Shown piece by piece: positions 39,501 to 51,305 of a stretch of 64,000 bases of DNA (the first letter of the stretch is position 1; the number at the start of each line of letters is the position of its first letter). The notes under the pieces were generated by a model. That model did not search any database, was not told the origin of the DNA, and worked only from the letters and a program-made list of their open reading frames with translations. The position numbers were made by a program, and so were the translations under genes. The stretch lies in the NCBI RefSeq assembly GCF_958979055.1, contig NC_084887.1, forward strand, positions 36,248,620 through 36,312,619, in the 5' to 3' direction. The DNA is from Alnus glutinosa (Eukaryota > Streptophyta > Magnoliopsida > Fagales > Betulaceae).

Positions 39501-40814
39501 GACTGCTGTAAAATAGAAAAAATAATCACTGAATTAATTAGTTTTTGAGAGGATTGAAAACACTTCGATGATTAAATCAGTATAATAATATAAAGAAAAG
39601 TAAATAAGGAGATTTTTAAAAAAAAAATTTAAAAAAAAAAAAAAAAAGAGAGAGAGAGAGGGGCCAGGGAAGCAAACTTTACCTTTAATTTTGGGGATAG
39701 TGTCTCTTTTAAATGAATAGACGCATGCCCTGTGGCGGGTTTAGATGTGTATGATTATGTCAAATTATTTTTCATGAACCGAACTGCTTGAGTGCGTCTT
39801 TTATATAAGATGAGCTTTAAACTTGGACCTATGCTGATTTACTCGACCAATAAGATTGCTTCAGATTTTTCCTCCAACATCCAAGATTATGTTGAAAGGT
39901 GATTCGTTGGTTGCCATTCTTGCCATTCATCAGCATTTAATTTGGATCCTCCCCGGTTCATATCCTTGTCCCATTAATAAAGCCCATGTTTTCCAAGAGT
40001 AGAGCATATATAGCACCAATCATTGAAGATCTGCACCGGCCGCATTCTGCCTTCTTTCTTTTGTTGAAAAGCTACAAAGAATTTCCATTCCCACTTCTTC
40101 CTTTTTTTCTCCTGCATTTGCCTTAAAATGTGGTAAAAATCCCCTTTGTAATCTTCCCCTCCCCTCTCCTCCCACGCTCCCAAAAAAAAAAAAAAAAAAA
40201 GGGTATAGAACATAGGGTATTGTGAATTTTCGACCTAGTTATATGTTTGAATATTAATAAAAAAATTAAATTATTATTTCTTGTTAATTTAAACTTTTAA
40301 GAGAATTAATAACTTAATATAGTATGAGAATAAAGATCTTGAGCTCAAACACTTCTTTCATAATTTACCTCCATTTCTCTCTTAGAACTGTGTTTGATGT
40401 CATTTTCTTGCACATTATTTTTACAAATTCACCATAAAATTTGTGAAACCTACATGTTGTCATACATATTTAATAGTGGATTTGCACATTTCTTGTACGG
40501 AGATGAACAAAAGATATTTAAGAGAATGAAATCAAACATTTCTCTTTTAAATAAATATTTTACAAATGGTTAAAATATTAATTAAATTATTAAATTTACT
40601 ATTTTTTATCATCTTAATTTAAATTTAATTTTTTTTTGTAAGTGTCAACTTAATTTTTAAGTTGTATACCGTATTAGATGACTTGAGGAATAAAAAAATA
40701 ATGAGAATCAATATTAAAATCAAAGGAAAATACGATTTCAACCCTATCTCTTTATGTGTTTATGCACACAAGCGTGTGTAGTTTCCGATCCCTATATACT
40801 TGGCTACCTGAGTA

Positions 40815-41372
40815 GAGTAATATTATTTGTACATCAATTGATGTACATTCTGTTACGTGCCTAAGTGCTCAAACACATAACGGATAAGTAAGGGTAGTTC
40901 AAGGAATTCTAATACCACCCAAATCAACTCAAGAGCTGAATATTAATAATCTTTGCTTACCTTTATTTATCAACCCAATAGATTTATATAGAAATACAAA
41001 GAAATGCGATAAACATAAACTACTTCCATAGAAATGTATCCTATGACTATCCTATCACTAACAACTATTAATAAAGATAATACTCAACTACTTAGGGATA
41101 ACATACTATTCATTTATCCTTACTTAAAGATAGACTCTACTAGATAAATAATAACAAAATAACAAAGATATAATAATAACCAAATAACAAAGAAACATGA
41201 CTGCTTGTGAACTCTTTTGTTCTCATCCCCATCTGGTACGTAACACATTCATTGCATTTTGATGTGAGTCGTATACATATGATGTGGGTCTCATGCAATC
41301 AAAATGCACGCACTGTTGTGTGCACCGTATGTACACCCAAATGACCCAATTGATGTACAACCAGTATTACTC
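40815..41372. mobile_element. MITE interrupted by a solo LTR
   Basis: The left end (gagtaatattatttgtacat) and the inverse of the right end (gagtaatactggttgtacat) form 26-bp terminal inverted repeats continuing into caattg. The MITE body is split by a 395-bp solo LTR plus its 5-bp duplication. Removing these in thought leaves a short hairpin element of about 158 bp. Its own target duplication is unclear. Confidence 0.8.
40851..41245. mobile_element. Solo LTR inside the MITE
   Basis: A 395-bp unit beginning TGTTACGT and ending ACGTAACA sits between perfect cattc duplications (40846-40850 and 41246-41250). A TATA-like string on the minus strand (about 40985) suggests minus orientation. There is no interior region, primer site or polypurine tract, so this is a solo LTR left by LTR-LTR recombination. 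Family is not fixed. Confidence 0.85.
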
Positions 41373-43089
41373 ACTTGGGTAACATCTAACATGAAGGTAC
41401 TTTAGCGCATATGCCAAATTCCCTTCTTTTTTTTTTTTTGTCTTTTTTTCTTTTTTTATTTCAAGAAAAGACTTTGTTTTCTATTGTTTGGTTAACATTT
41501 TAACAATCTTTTACAATCTAATTGCATTGAAAGTTCTATGTTAAATCAACAATTTATATATATAAATCGATAGATATAGTGGTGGCCGGTGGTAGGTGGT
41601 AGGGGGAAAATAGTCTAAATAGAGTCGTTGATGAGGTGGTAGTATAGAAAATAAGAAAGGAAGGACGGGAGAAGAAAAGTAGTAATGGTAGGTGTTTGTT
41701 AGAATATTAGTTTAATTATTAAATTAAATATTTTAAATTAATTTAAATTTTTAAGATAAATGATCTATAAACCGTTTTGTAGGAAATTTTCTACAACTCA
41801 CAAATAAAAGTGATATGTATGCTTTAAGCATACGAGAATATATTATATATTTTATTTTTTATTAATATTATTAAAAAAAATATGTGAGAAATACATACTA
41901 TTAAAATAATATGTATTTCTCGTATGTTGAAGGACATATATTAATCCTAGATAATAGATATGATTCGTATGTATTTTCTACCGAGCGCTTTGTAAAAAAT
42001 TTATATTCTCTAAAAAGTACCCTTTCCCTTTCATCTTGCGTATGATTTAGTCATCAATATCTCACATGTTGATGAACGGTCATCAATCACAATGCCGTCC
42101 AAGTTACTTTGTGGGCGGGCCGAGTCATGCTCACGACTGCTTTACAAATGAAGCTCTAATGATAAACACTAATCCAGTAATCCATACCCATATGCAACTA
42201 TCAACGTCGCGAGTAGATGCAGTACCATCGGCAGTCTTTTCCATTAATATGTCGGACACTTTCTAATTATAACATCATTGCTTTGTTAATTAATTCACAT
42301 TAACAATTCATATGCTTTTACTTTCATGCGATGCAGGATTGATAATTTTTTACACGATCCATTAATTTTATATGATATTAAAAGATTAGGGTTCAACATA
42401 AATTAATTTAAGTCATAAACGAGCTTAACCGATTGGCCAATTTAATAAATGGATCAACCCGCTTGATCTCGAGTTGGTCCGCTTGACACGGACTGACCCG
42501 TTTATTAAACAGATCAAGTGGTTTGTGTTGTGTCACTTGCAGATCATAGCCAGATTGAATGGTTTGATTAGTTTAATTAAACTAATCGTATTCGAGTTGA
42601 TCCGAAACAAATCTGCCAACCCGAGTTGACCCTAAAGTAATTAACTACATTGTTTTAAGTGCTGCAAACGTAGTATTATAATTTCTATTGCAATTTTTCT
42701 TACAAATTGAGGTAGCTGTTTAGAATTGGGAAATGATAACTTATCAATTTAAGCTAGTAGTTAATCAATATTTCACCAATGATGACTGATGAGATTGTCA
42801 CCTTAATTTATAAGAAAAATATAGTTGTAGAAACCTAGCTAAATTAATTAACAAAATATTGTAGAAGGTTTCTGATCGATAAGGGAAAATTTAGATGGGA
42901 CCGGTTTTCATCATTTTTCCGCACTTTATGAGCACTCAAGGCCGGCCGACCCATCATGTGAATTATCCATATCTTGCACATGACGTTTATCTGTTTGGAA
43001 TGATTTTCGCATGAATAGAACAAGTGGCTCTCAAAGATAATAGATTCTCTACGTAGGACGACAATGAAGAGCCTACAGCCATTAATTAT
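41373..43089. other. Intergenic, no gene seen
   Basis: A/T-rich sequence with inverted segments around 41820-41940 (gtatgctttaagcatacgag and neighbours). A repeat rich in cgagttgatcc/ggatcaacccg strings lies at about 42420-42640; such tracts are common in plant transposons. The 66-codon frame at 42066 has no recognisable content. Confidence 0.5.
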
Positions 43090-43689
43090 TGTTGGTACAG
43101 TTTCCGGTACGGTGACGTGTCGCCTTGTGATTTGTTGCCTTCCTCGATGTTCGTTCTCCTCGTAATCTGCAAAATAACAAACGGCTCGTCGGGGGTGCCG
43201 ACCGGACCCCCACTCCGATGCCTAAGTCAGTTCAAACTTATTTTCTGGAAAATATCAGTAATCTCAAGAGTTCAGAGAATCTGCTTTTTAATACCTGGCG
43301 TAGTAGTCTTATTTATAGGCTCACAGTTATAAAACTGCTAAAATACTTGGAGCATAATCTGATTAGGAGTATGAGTCCTAGATCACATAGTCTTTAATTT
43401 TATCTTTCTAATTAGGAGTCTGAGTCCTAGATCACATAGTCTTGAGTCTTATCTTCATAGAATTCAAATTGGGTAGTAGAGTCCAAACTGGATATGACAC
43501 TCTCTTTAGCTAATGTCATTCTATTAGGTACCTTATCCCATATTTGATGGGATAGAAGTCTATCTTGATATACTCGGGATATACGTCTTTTTGGAAATAA
43601 CGAATGGTCTTATAAATTGGGTCTAATCTTGCTGGGCCGACCCGATGGGCTTGGCCCACATGTCTTTGGAGCTAATTATTTCTCCAACA
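43090..43689 (-). repeat. Left LTR, inverted
   Basis: Reverse complement of 46058-46657, same length (600 bp), no difference found over the segments compared by eye. It carries the same 71-codon open frame that appears in the right LTR, which is a by-product of the LTR sequence and not a gene. Confidence 0.92.
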
Positions 43690-44350
43690 GTTTCTCTCGG
43701 TGTTGAATGACCGAGAGCAGGAAAAGTCTTTCGGTTATTCAACACCGAGAGCAGGAAAAGTCTCTCGGTCATTCAACACCAAGAGCAGGAAAAGTCTCTC
43801 GGTCAGTCAACACTGAGAGCAGGAAAAGTCTCTCGGTCAGTCAACACCGAGAGCAGGAAAAGTCTCTCGGTCAGTCAACACCGAGAGCAGGAAAAGTCTC
43901 TCGGTCATTCAACACCGAGAGCAGGAAAAGTCTCTCGGTCAGTCAACACCGAGAGCAGGAAAAGTCTCTCGGTCAGTCAACATCGAGAGCAGGAAAAGTC
44001 TCTCGGTCACTCAACACCGAGAGCAGGAAAAGTCTCTCGGTCACTCAACACCGAGAGCAGGAAAAGTCTCTCGGTTTGTTAACACCGAGAGCAGGAAAAG
44101 TCTCTCGGTCACTCAACACCGAGAGCAGGAAAAGTCTCTCGGTCATTCAACACCGAGAGCAGGAAAAGTCTCTCGGTCATTCAACACCGAGAGCAGGAAA
44201 AGTCTCTCGGTTTGTCAACACCGAGAGCAGGAAAAGTCTCTCGGTCATTCAACACCGAGAGCAGGAAAAGTCTCTCGGTTTGTCAACACCGAGAGCAGAA
44301 AAAGAAAAAGCCTCTCGGTTAGTCCAACACCGAGAGCAAGAAAAACCTAA
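43690..44350 (+). repeat. 34-bp minisatellite, about 19 units
   Basis: Each unit is close to gtcattcaacaccgagagca followed by ggaaaagtctctcg. Units differ mainly in the third to fifth bases (gtcatt, gtcagt, gtcact, gtttgt). Because 34 is not a multiple of 3 and no frame meets a stop, a 216-codon frame (43707-44357) with a 34-residue period appears; it is not a gene. Across each junction ctctcggt and accgagag are inverse, so each unit can form a stem of 7-8 bp. Tandem arrays between coding region and LTR are usual in Tat/Ogre elements. Confidence 0.95.
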
Positions 44351-44589
44351 CGGTTAGTCCAACAAAGGATACAACGGCAGGATTGCAGGTTTTCGGAAGG
44401 ACAAGAACATCCAAGATAGAATTGGCCCGAGTCCTTTCCTCGAACAACCCGAAATGGTTATGGAAAGGACACCAAGACAAGAAAACCTCTCGGTTGGAGG
44501 TCTCCAGACGTTAAAAGATTGGAGCGTTCGGAGATAAAGAAATTAAAAGGGTACAAAGATTTCCGAAAAGAAAGGTAAAGCTCAGCGAC

Positions 44590-44899
44590 CTGACTACCCA
44601 CCTCGAACGACTTAACCTGCTGTCGCAGACTAAAGTTATGGGGGGTAGCTCATTAAGACAAACATGAAGGTAAAGGTTTAGAAAGACAGAGTTTCAGGAA
44701 TGAAAAGCTTCAGGAAGGTATGAGGATAAAACCTCTTTAAAAAATCATCAATTCAAGTATTTACAGGTTGAAGCCCTGAGACTCACTCCGAACTCCGAGA
44801 TCTCTTTTACACCATCGTCCAGGATACTAAGAGGACTTGACTATCCGCCTCGAACGACTTAGCCCGCGGTCGCGGACTAAAGTTATGGGGGGTAGCTCA
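44590..44899 (+). repeat. Two copies of a module ending in a polypurine-like tract
   Basis: A 63-bp module containing cctcgaacgactta and ending in gttatggggggtagctca occurs at 44590-44652 and 44837-44899, with spacing of 247 bp. The end resembles the element's true polypurine tract (aattaggggggtaac) before the right LTR. Confidence 0.8.
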
Positions 44900-46057
44900 A
44901 CAAAGTTAAAGCTTCTACAAAGGCAAAATCACCGAAGCTACACCAAACTCTCAAATTAAGATCTCTCAGGAGCAACTCGAACAAAGATACGGGGAGACAA
45001 CCCCTATAACAAACCATACGGGGATATCACCTCTACAAAAAATAACCAAGTAAGTTCATCGCTTCTAAAAGATTTTTTCATATCCTCCTCGGAGTTAACT
45101 TACGCAAACCGATTGTTTGTTCAAGTTATTAGAGGATAAGTGAGAATTGATTTGTCATGGAAAGTTTTTCCATAACAAAGAATTCAAACATTACAAAGTT
45201 CGAAAATAAAGATATTCACAGGTGAGACCAAGCTAGATGGTATTCAGATTAGAAGATTCAGTACGCCAAGCACAAAACCTCGGGCCACCAGAAGCCCCTA
45301 GTCGTTATAAGTCTCGGACAACCAAAGCCTCAGTGCTAGTCTGGGCCTCCGAAGCCCCCAAGAGAGATTTTTGTGGAAGCGGTCTACGAAGCGCTACCAA
45401 TGAAGAAGCTTCGGGTATGTTAAGCCTTTTCTTCAACGGTTTACCATTTTTGTCAGACAGAACCTTGATCTCAGGAAAGTCGTACGCAAAGTGTTATCTC
45501 AGAGTGGCATTTCACCACAATCTTGGTGAAATCAACTACATTAGTCCGACCCATCTCCTACCGAGAGTAGAAGATCATCTTCACAACTTTGGCCTGACCG
45601 ACAATATTATGTGGAGGCATTTATGAAGAAGATATCTATGAGAAGTTGCTATTAGTACTATGACAGATTACAAGTTGGATCCACTCAACCCGATCCAAGG
45701 AGGAGATAAACATTTAGCAACTACTTTAGGGAAATCAGGTATTAGTTATCCCTGGTAGAATTGGGATAGGACTTATGGTCCAATCAGATAAGAAGAATGA
45801 TCAGATCAGAAGTCTAAGAAGATATCAGATTAGAAGTCTAATAAAGGGTCAGAGTCCAATTAGAACTTTGACAGCAGTTCTAGATCGACAAGGAGCAGGA
45901 ATTCTAATCCTTCCAGAGATTCGAGGCATTATTCGTCATAATTACTTTGAAAGAGGCGGCAATTGTCAGATACAGATTATGGAAGATCCAGATTCAGAAA
46001 CTGAGGTATTTAATTCTCTTACATTCTAAATTCAAATAAGAGAATTAGGGGGGTAAC

Positions 46058-46657
46058 TGTTGGAGAAATAATTAGCTCCAAAGACATGTGGGCCAAGCCC
46101 ATCGGGTCGGCCCAGCAAGATTAGACCCAATTTATAAGACCATTCGTTATTTCCAAAAAGACGTATATCCCGAGTATATCAAGATAGACTTCTATCCCAT
46201 CAAATATGGGATAAGGTACCTAATAGAATGACATTAGCTAAAGAGAGTGTCATATCCAGTTTGGACTCTACTACCCAATTTGAATTCTATGAAGATAAGA
46301 CTCAAGACTATGTGATCTAGGACTCAGACTCCTAATTAGAAAGATAAAATTAAAGACTATGTGATCTAGGACTCATACTCCTAATCAGATTATGCTCCAA
46401 GTATTTTAGCAGTTTTATAACTGTGAGCCTATAAATAAGACTACTACGCCAGGTATTAAAAAGCAGATTCTCTGAACTCTTGAGATTACTGATATTTTCC
46501 AGAAAATAAGTTTGAACTGACTTAGGCATCGGAGTGGGGGTCCGGTCGGCACCCCCGACGAGCCGTTTGTTATTTTGCAGATTACGAGGAGAACGAACAT
46601 CGAGGAAGGCAACAAATCACAAGGCGACACGTCACCGTACCGGAAACTGTACCAACA
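46058..46657 (+). repeat. Right LTR, plus orientation
   Basis: A 600-bp LTR with TG...CA ends, a TATA box near 46428-46437 and a GC-rich stem around ggtccggtcggcaccc (about 46540-46556). It follows the polypurine tract directly. See the whole-element entry for its inverted partner. Confidence 0.92.
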
Positions 46658-48357
46658 GTTATTATCTTTTATCATTTTCCCCATATAAAGTCGCAGCAAA
46701 TTTATGAGGAATGAGGCTCGAGGATCCTTTGCAATTGCAAACCCTTTTTGTTTCAGACTTTGACTAAGGGTTGGTATGCTGTAAATGCTACCCCAAGTCT
46801 CCAACGTTAACGTCATCAAGAGAGGCCTAACTTTTATGTGCATGAAAAAGAAATACCAAACGTATGATATGGCACCGGAGATGGAAATTCGGGTAGTTTA
46901 AGAGCCAAAAATTAATGCACAATTTATCGATCTATTGACCAATTTTGAGCAGATAGGCCTCGCAAATTCGATCCTGCCCTTAGACGGTTTGATTTGATTA
47001 TTTAAATTTTTGTATTATTCGAATAGTTTGACAACGGGAGGATTCTCGATCGTCCCCCGAAATTCGTAGTTTTAGGAGGTTAATTAATTGTAGAATGCTT
47101 ATAAGTCCTTAATGACAAAACATTGGCATGTGCAAACATGTTTGAAAAGTGTACCTGAACAAGCTTCCTTTCTACCACTGCAAGAGAGTCAATATTTAGC
47201 CTAACGCCAGGCTTCATGCTGCATTGCTATGTATGAAAAGGACATTCATGGAAAGCAGAGATGGAACATGACAAGTATAGTTATTTTGGCTCTCTACGTG
47301 TCAAATTCCTTATGGTTTCAGTTTGGCTGGTGTTGATGGATGGGTATATATATGCTGATATAGTTATATGTATGCATATAGATATATCGACGCCTTCTCA
47401 GGTTATCCGATCCCTATTGCATATATGCATGACAACGACATTTATTGGAAACCAGCCTCAAGCTCTAAGACATAATCTTAATTAATTCTTAACTACGTAC
47501 TGTCTCTCTCTCTCTCTCTCTCTCAAGCAAGAAATCAAAATATATAGAGCATCTATAAACCGCAAAATCCAAGAGATCGACTTACCTCTAATGATTCGAA
47601 AAAAGCGTTATCTATATTTGTGCTATATATATATCACTCTAAAAGGAATTAATCAATTAATTATAATTATATCCCTAGCTAAAATTACTTATAAAGACCC
47701 GTCTTAGTTAATAAACAATCAATGTACTTGACACTTAGCACTAGCAAATATCTTTATAATCCACCAAGTAAGTCACTATAAGACAAACTTTTTGAGATGT
47801 AAGAACGGTACTTTTTAATTGATGTACAAAACTTTCAGCAAAATGATAAGAGTCTGATGAGGTACAGTAGCTGCAAGTGTCAGTGATCATCTCAAGAGCC
47901 TTCCTAGCTATCAACTGAGTTTAAACAAAGTTCAACTTCAATCCATTATTAAGCAATCACATCTCTAACAACAGTAGGCAAAATAATATAGTACGTTAAT
48001 AGAGGGTAGCATCAACTCAAATTCCTTACGGAACATCGATCATAGAAGATTGGGAAAGGGACATCGATCGGTCGGTCACATTGATGTCGATCTGCTTATA
48101 AAATATGACAATCAAGTCTTTTTCTGTGTTCCTTCTCTTATGTAAAAGAGAGATTATAAGCCGATTAATTACTTTCAATTTATTATAATACCGTAATAAA
48201 AAGGTAATTAGGATCGGAGTATGCATGGGATCCTATTACAAGCCATAATTAATTAATTATATATATATATATTAGCACAAAGATTTGGAACTATAGACAA
48301 ATCTAATATATAAATACTGATCATAATTTGTCCCAAATATATTTAATTTCCTCGTAT
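46658..48357. other. Intergenic downstream of the MYB gene, no other gene seen
   Basis: AT-rich with a (CT)n run at 47503-47524. The last 300-400 bp are the likely MYB 3' UTR. TRIM-like strings (tgacacttagcactagcaaat, about 47730) echo the TRIM at 19020 but are too short to place. Confidence 0.5.
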
Positions 48358-48747
48358 TTAATCCCCATTAAGCAGTTGCATAGACCAGATGTCCTCTATG
48401 CTCCAATAGCTGTCATTCGATTCAGCAGCGGGTAAAGGGGCAGCTGGGATAGGCTGCGGCTCCATCATTGTTTGGAATGATGGTGGAGAGTAGTTTTCCA
48501 TCGGGTAAGTAATATTCATGCTACACGCTTGGCTTGAGCTTGCTTGATCATTGACCTGATCACAAGTCTGTCCATACAAATTCTCTGCTGCTTGCTTAAT
48601 ATGCTTTTGAATTTTAGTCCTCCAGTAATTCTTTATTTCGTTGTCAGTTCTTCCAGGCAGATGCTTTGCAATTTTTGACCACCTGCTTTAGCAGGTACGT
48701 AATTCGTACAACAAAATTATAGCTGATGAATATATTATGATTTTTGC

Positions 48748-48781
<34 letters not shown>

Positions 48782-50665
48782 CAGCCTTCACAGTAAGCTG
48801 CCAGCAATAAACAGAGTCATCATACTTTATTTGGAAAGTAATTAATAACTAAATCCAGAATTCTAAACATATACATGAATGGAGGAAATTAAAGAAGTTA
48901 CTTTCCAATTTAATTAATTATGTTGTTTCAGAACTGAATATTATAGATAGCTAGCGATATATAGGGACGGAAATAGAAAATTGATTTTAGGGGGATATAT
49001 AGACTATGAATGTGGTAAAAAAGAATTAAGGGACCAAATTTGAAATACAAGGCTTAAAATTAGTTTTTTTTTTTTTTTTAAACTAATTTAGAAGTTAAAT
49101 AAAATACATTTTTGACAATTATTTTTGCTAGTAGGGGGCCATGGCTCCACCAGCCCCCCTTAGTTCTGTCATTGGCTAGCGATTTGTAAATTAATACAAC
49201 AACAAATATTTGGAGTATTACAATTTTTATTTTAATTAATCACCATACAAATTGATGTGACAATTTATAATTGGTGAAATGATTGACTAGTCAACCACTA
49301 ATTATTTGAGTTAACAAAAGTTAGATTTTTTCTTTAATCATGATCAATAATTATGTCCCACTAAAAAGCTATGGTATATATATCTCAAACATCACTCAAA
49401 TACATCCTAATTAATTAATCTTCACCATCACTAATATATAATTACGGGGGGATATAAAAAGTAAAAGAACATTTTAATCATAATTATAGTGACTTATTCC
49501 AAGTGATCATGTTAATTCCATGGTCGGAAATAATCAAATCCTCCCCATAAGGTCAACTACTTGATGCTTGATGTTCAAGGTCTACGGAATGGAACTGATG
49601 ATCATATCATGCATTGTTTTGCGGCAAGGACGTTCACCATTAATTAATGCCACAGATAGACAGTAGGTTCTGTCTCCTCCTCCTCCTCTTCTTCTTCTTC
49701 CTTCTTCTCTTTTGTCTTTTTTTCTTTTTCTTTTCCTTTTTATTTTTAATTAGTATTTGTTCAGGAAATTGGTCAGGTTCATTGGGCTACTTGCTACGCA
49801 CAGACATTTAAGGAGGTCGGACGGTATATATATAAAAGGTAGGTTAATTTCTTCAAGGTATATATCAATCATGCTGATTTTTCTAAAGTTGTTCTCTTCA
49901 GATAGAATCAAATGGAACCGATCAATGAGGTCAGCATCGATCGAAGGCATCCTTTTGCAAATGCCTTGAGTCACTGGGGACCAGGCCATGTCTTGAAGAG
50001 CCAAAACAATTTTCTTTTGAATCTACTTTGTTGAATTTCTCTTTCTTCTGAAAGGAAGGCTAACATGTGACCAATTGATATGGGTTCGGCTTAAAATGGT
50101 AAAAATATTTATTGCTCAATCTGTTTGGCCCGCTTTCCCATCTTGCCCTATATCCACAGCTGTAGTAGATCGATTTGGAACCTTGAAAAGAATATCCAAA
50201 GCTTTTTATATAATTACCTTTGGGAATTGAAAGAATTAATCCCCTCGAGGAATTTTAGATATATAAATAAGATAAATGATTCTTTACCACCTAAATATAC
50301 AACTTTTCACCACCTTGTATATGTGGCAAGGTGGTCCCCCACTTTATTTTATTTTTTAAAAATAAAAAAACTCTAAAGTTAATAGGGGACCACCTTGCCA
50401 CATAGACAAGGTGGTGAAAAGTTGTATATTTAGGTGGTAGTGAATCATTACTCTATAAATAATTTACAACCCTTTTGGAATGTAGATTCACTTTTTCTTT
50501 GTTATATATCTTTTCTTTGTTATATATCTCTCAAATATTACATAACTTTTACGAGTATCATTTAATCAAAATTTAATTAATAATAATTCATCTTAAATTT
50601 AATGGTAATTTTAAAAGTTATTTCACATTTTAAAAAATAAAAATAAAAAATAGCATTACTTAATA

Positions 50666-50743
<78 letters not shown>

Positions 50744-51269
50744 AGTGGTGATCGATCATCCTCTATATGCATCTTAATCCCAAGGGGATGGTTGATTGCA
50801 TGATGAATCGACTATTCTTCCTAAAAGTTTAAATTGATAAAATTAATAAACTTAATCATTTAATTAACTCTTTAATAATTTCAAAATCAAATACTTATGT
50901 GCACATGCAAGACCTGCTATTTTACTATCCATATATTCTGTCTTTGAGGCCGGGATCTAAGGAGATGCTGTGTACTAATTGGAGGGAAGGTCCACTGGAA
51001 AAAAAGATATGGCCGGCCTAGCTCCGTCATTTATAAGACCTAAAAGAGAAAAAGTGGTGGAAGGAAAAGCATGCACCATTTTAAGCAAAATCCTATCGTC
51101 CTTCCATATATATGGCCAAAATCTTAGTAGCTATAGTGGATAACAAAGTAGTGTGTTTGAAACCAAAATCAAGAAAAAATAAACCAGATTGGAAAGCCAT
51201 TGAACTTCTGGAGCAGATCTTGCAAACCCACGTTCCTCAAACACCACCTGCTGAAATTTCTCAAGCCAC

Positions 51270-51305
<36 letters not shown>

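Larger units (their letters stand above)
43090..46657 (+). mobile_element. Non-coding Ty3/gypsy-type (Tat/Ogre-like) element with inverted LTRs
   Basis: Two 600-bp LTRs bound a 2368-bp interior. The right LTR (46058-46657) reads TGTTGGAG to GTACCAACA on the plus strand. The left (43090-43689) is its reverse complement. A polypurine tract (gaattaggggggtaac, 46042-46057) stands before the right LTR, so the interior reads plus. In the right LTR, CCTATAAATAAG (about 46428) is a TATA box, and the R/U5 string gacttaggcatcggagtggg is typical of Tat-lineage plant LTRs. The flanking 5-mers attat/gttat are a possible duplication. There are no recognisable gag or pol parts, so this is a large non-autonomous derivative. 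The LTRs look identical by eye, which suggests recent insertion or recent exchange between them. Confidence 0.85.

Noticed and set aside
43117-43332. 71-codon frame that recurs at 46415-46843
   Set aside because: It is a by-product of the duplicated LTR; it crosses the LTR's R/U5 part and has no protein similarity.
43690-44350. CRISPR-like array
   Set aside because: Units are directly adjacent without spacers, in a plant nuclear transposon.
43707-44357. 216-codon open frame with a regular peptide repeat
   Set aside because: It is only the 34-bp minisatellite read through. The unit has no stop in any frame and the peptide repeats every three units. It lies inside a non-coding retrotransposon derivative.
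43090-46657. Mutator-type DNA transposon with 600-bp TIRs
   Set aside because: The repeats have TG...CA ends, a TATA box, a Tat-like R/U5 string and a polypurine tract beside the right copy. No 9-bp duplication is seen. Inverted LTRs explain it better.
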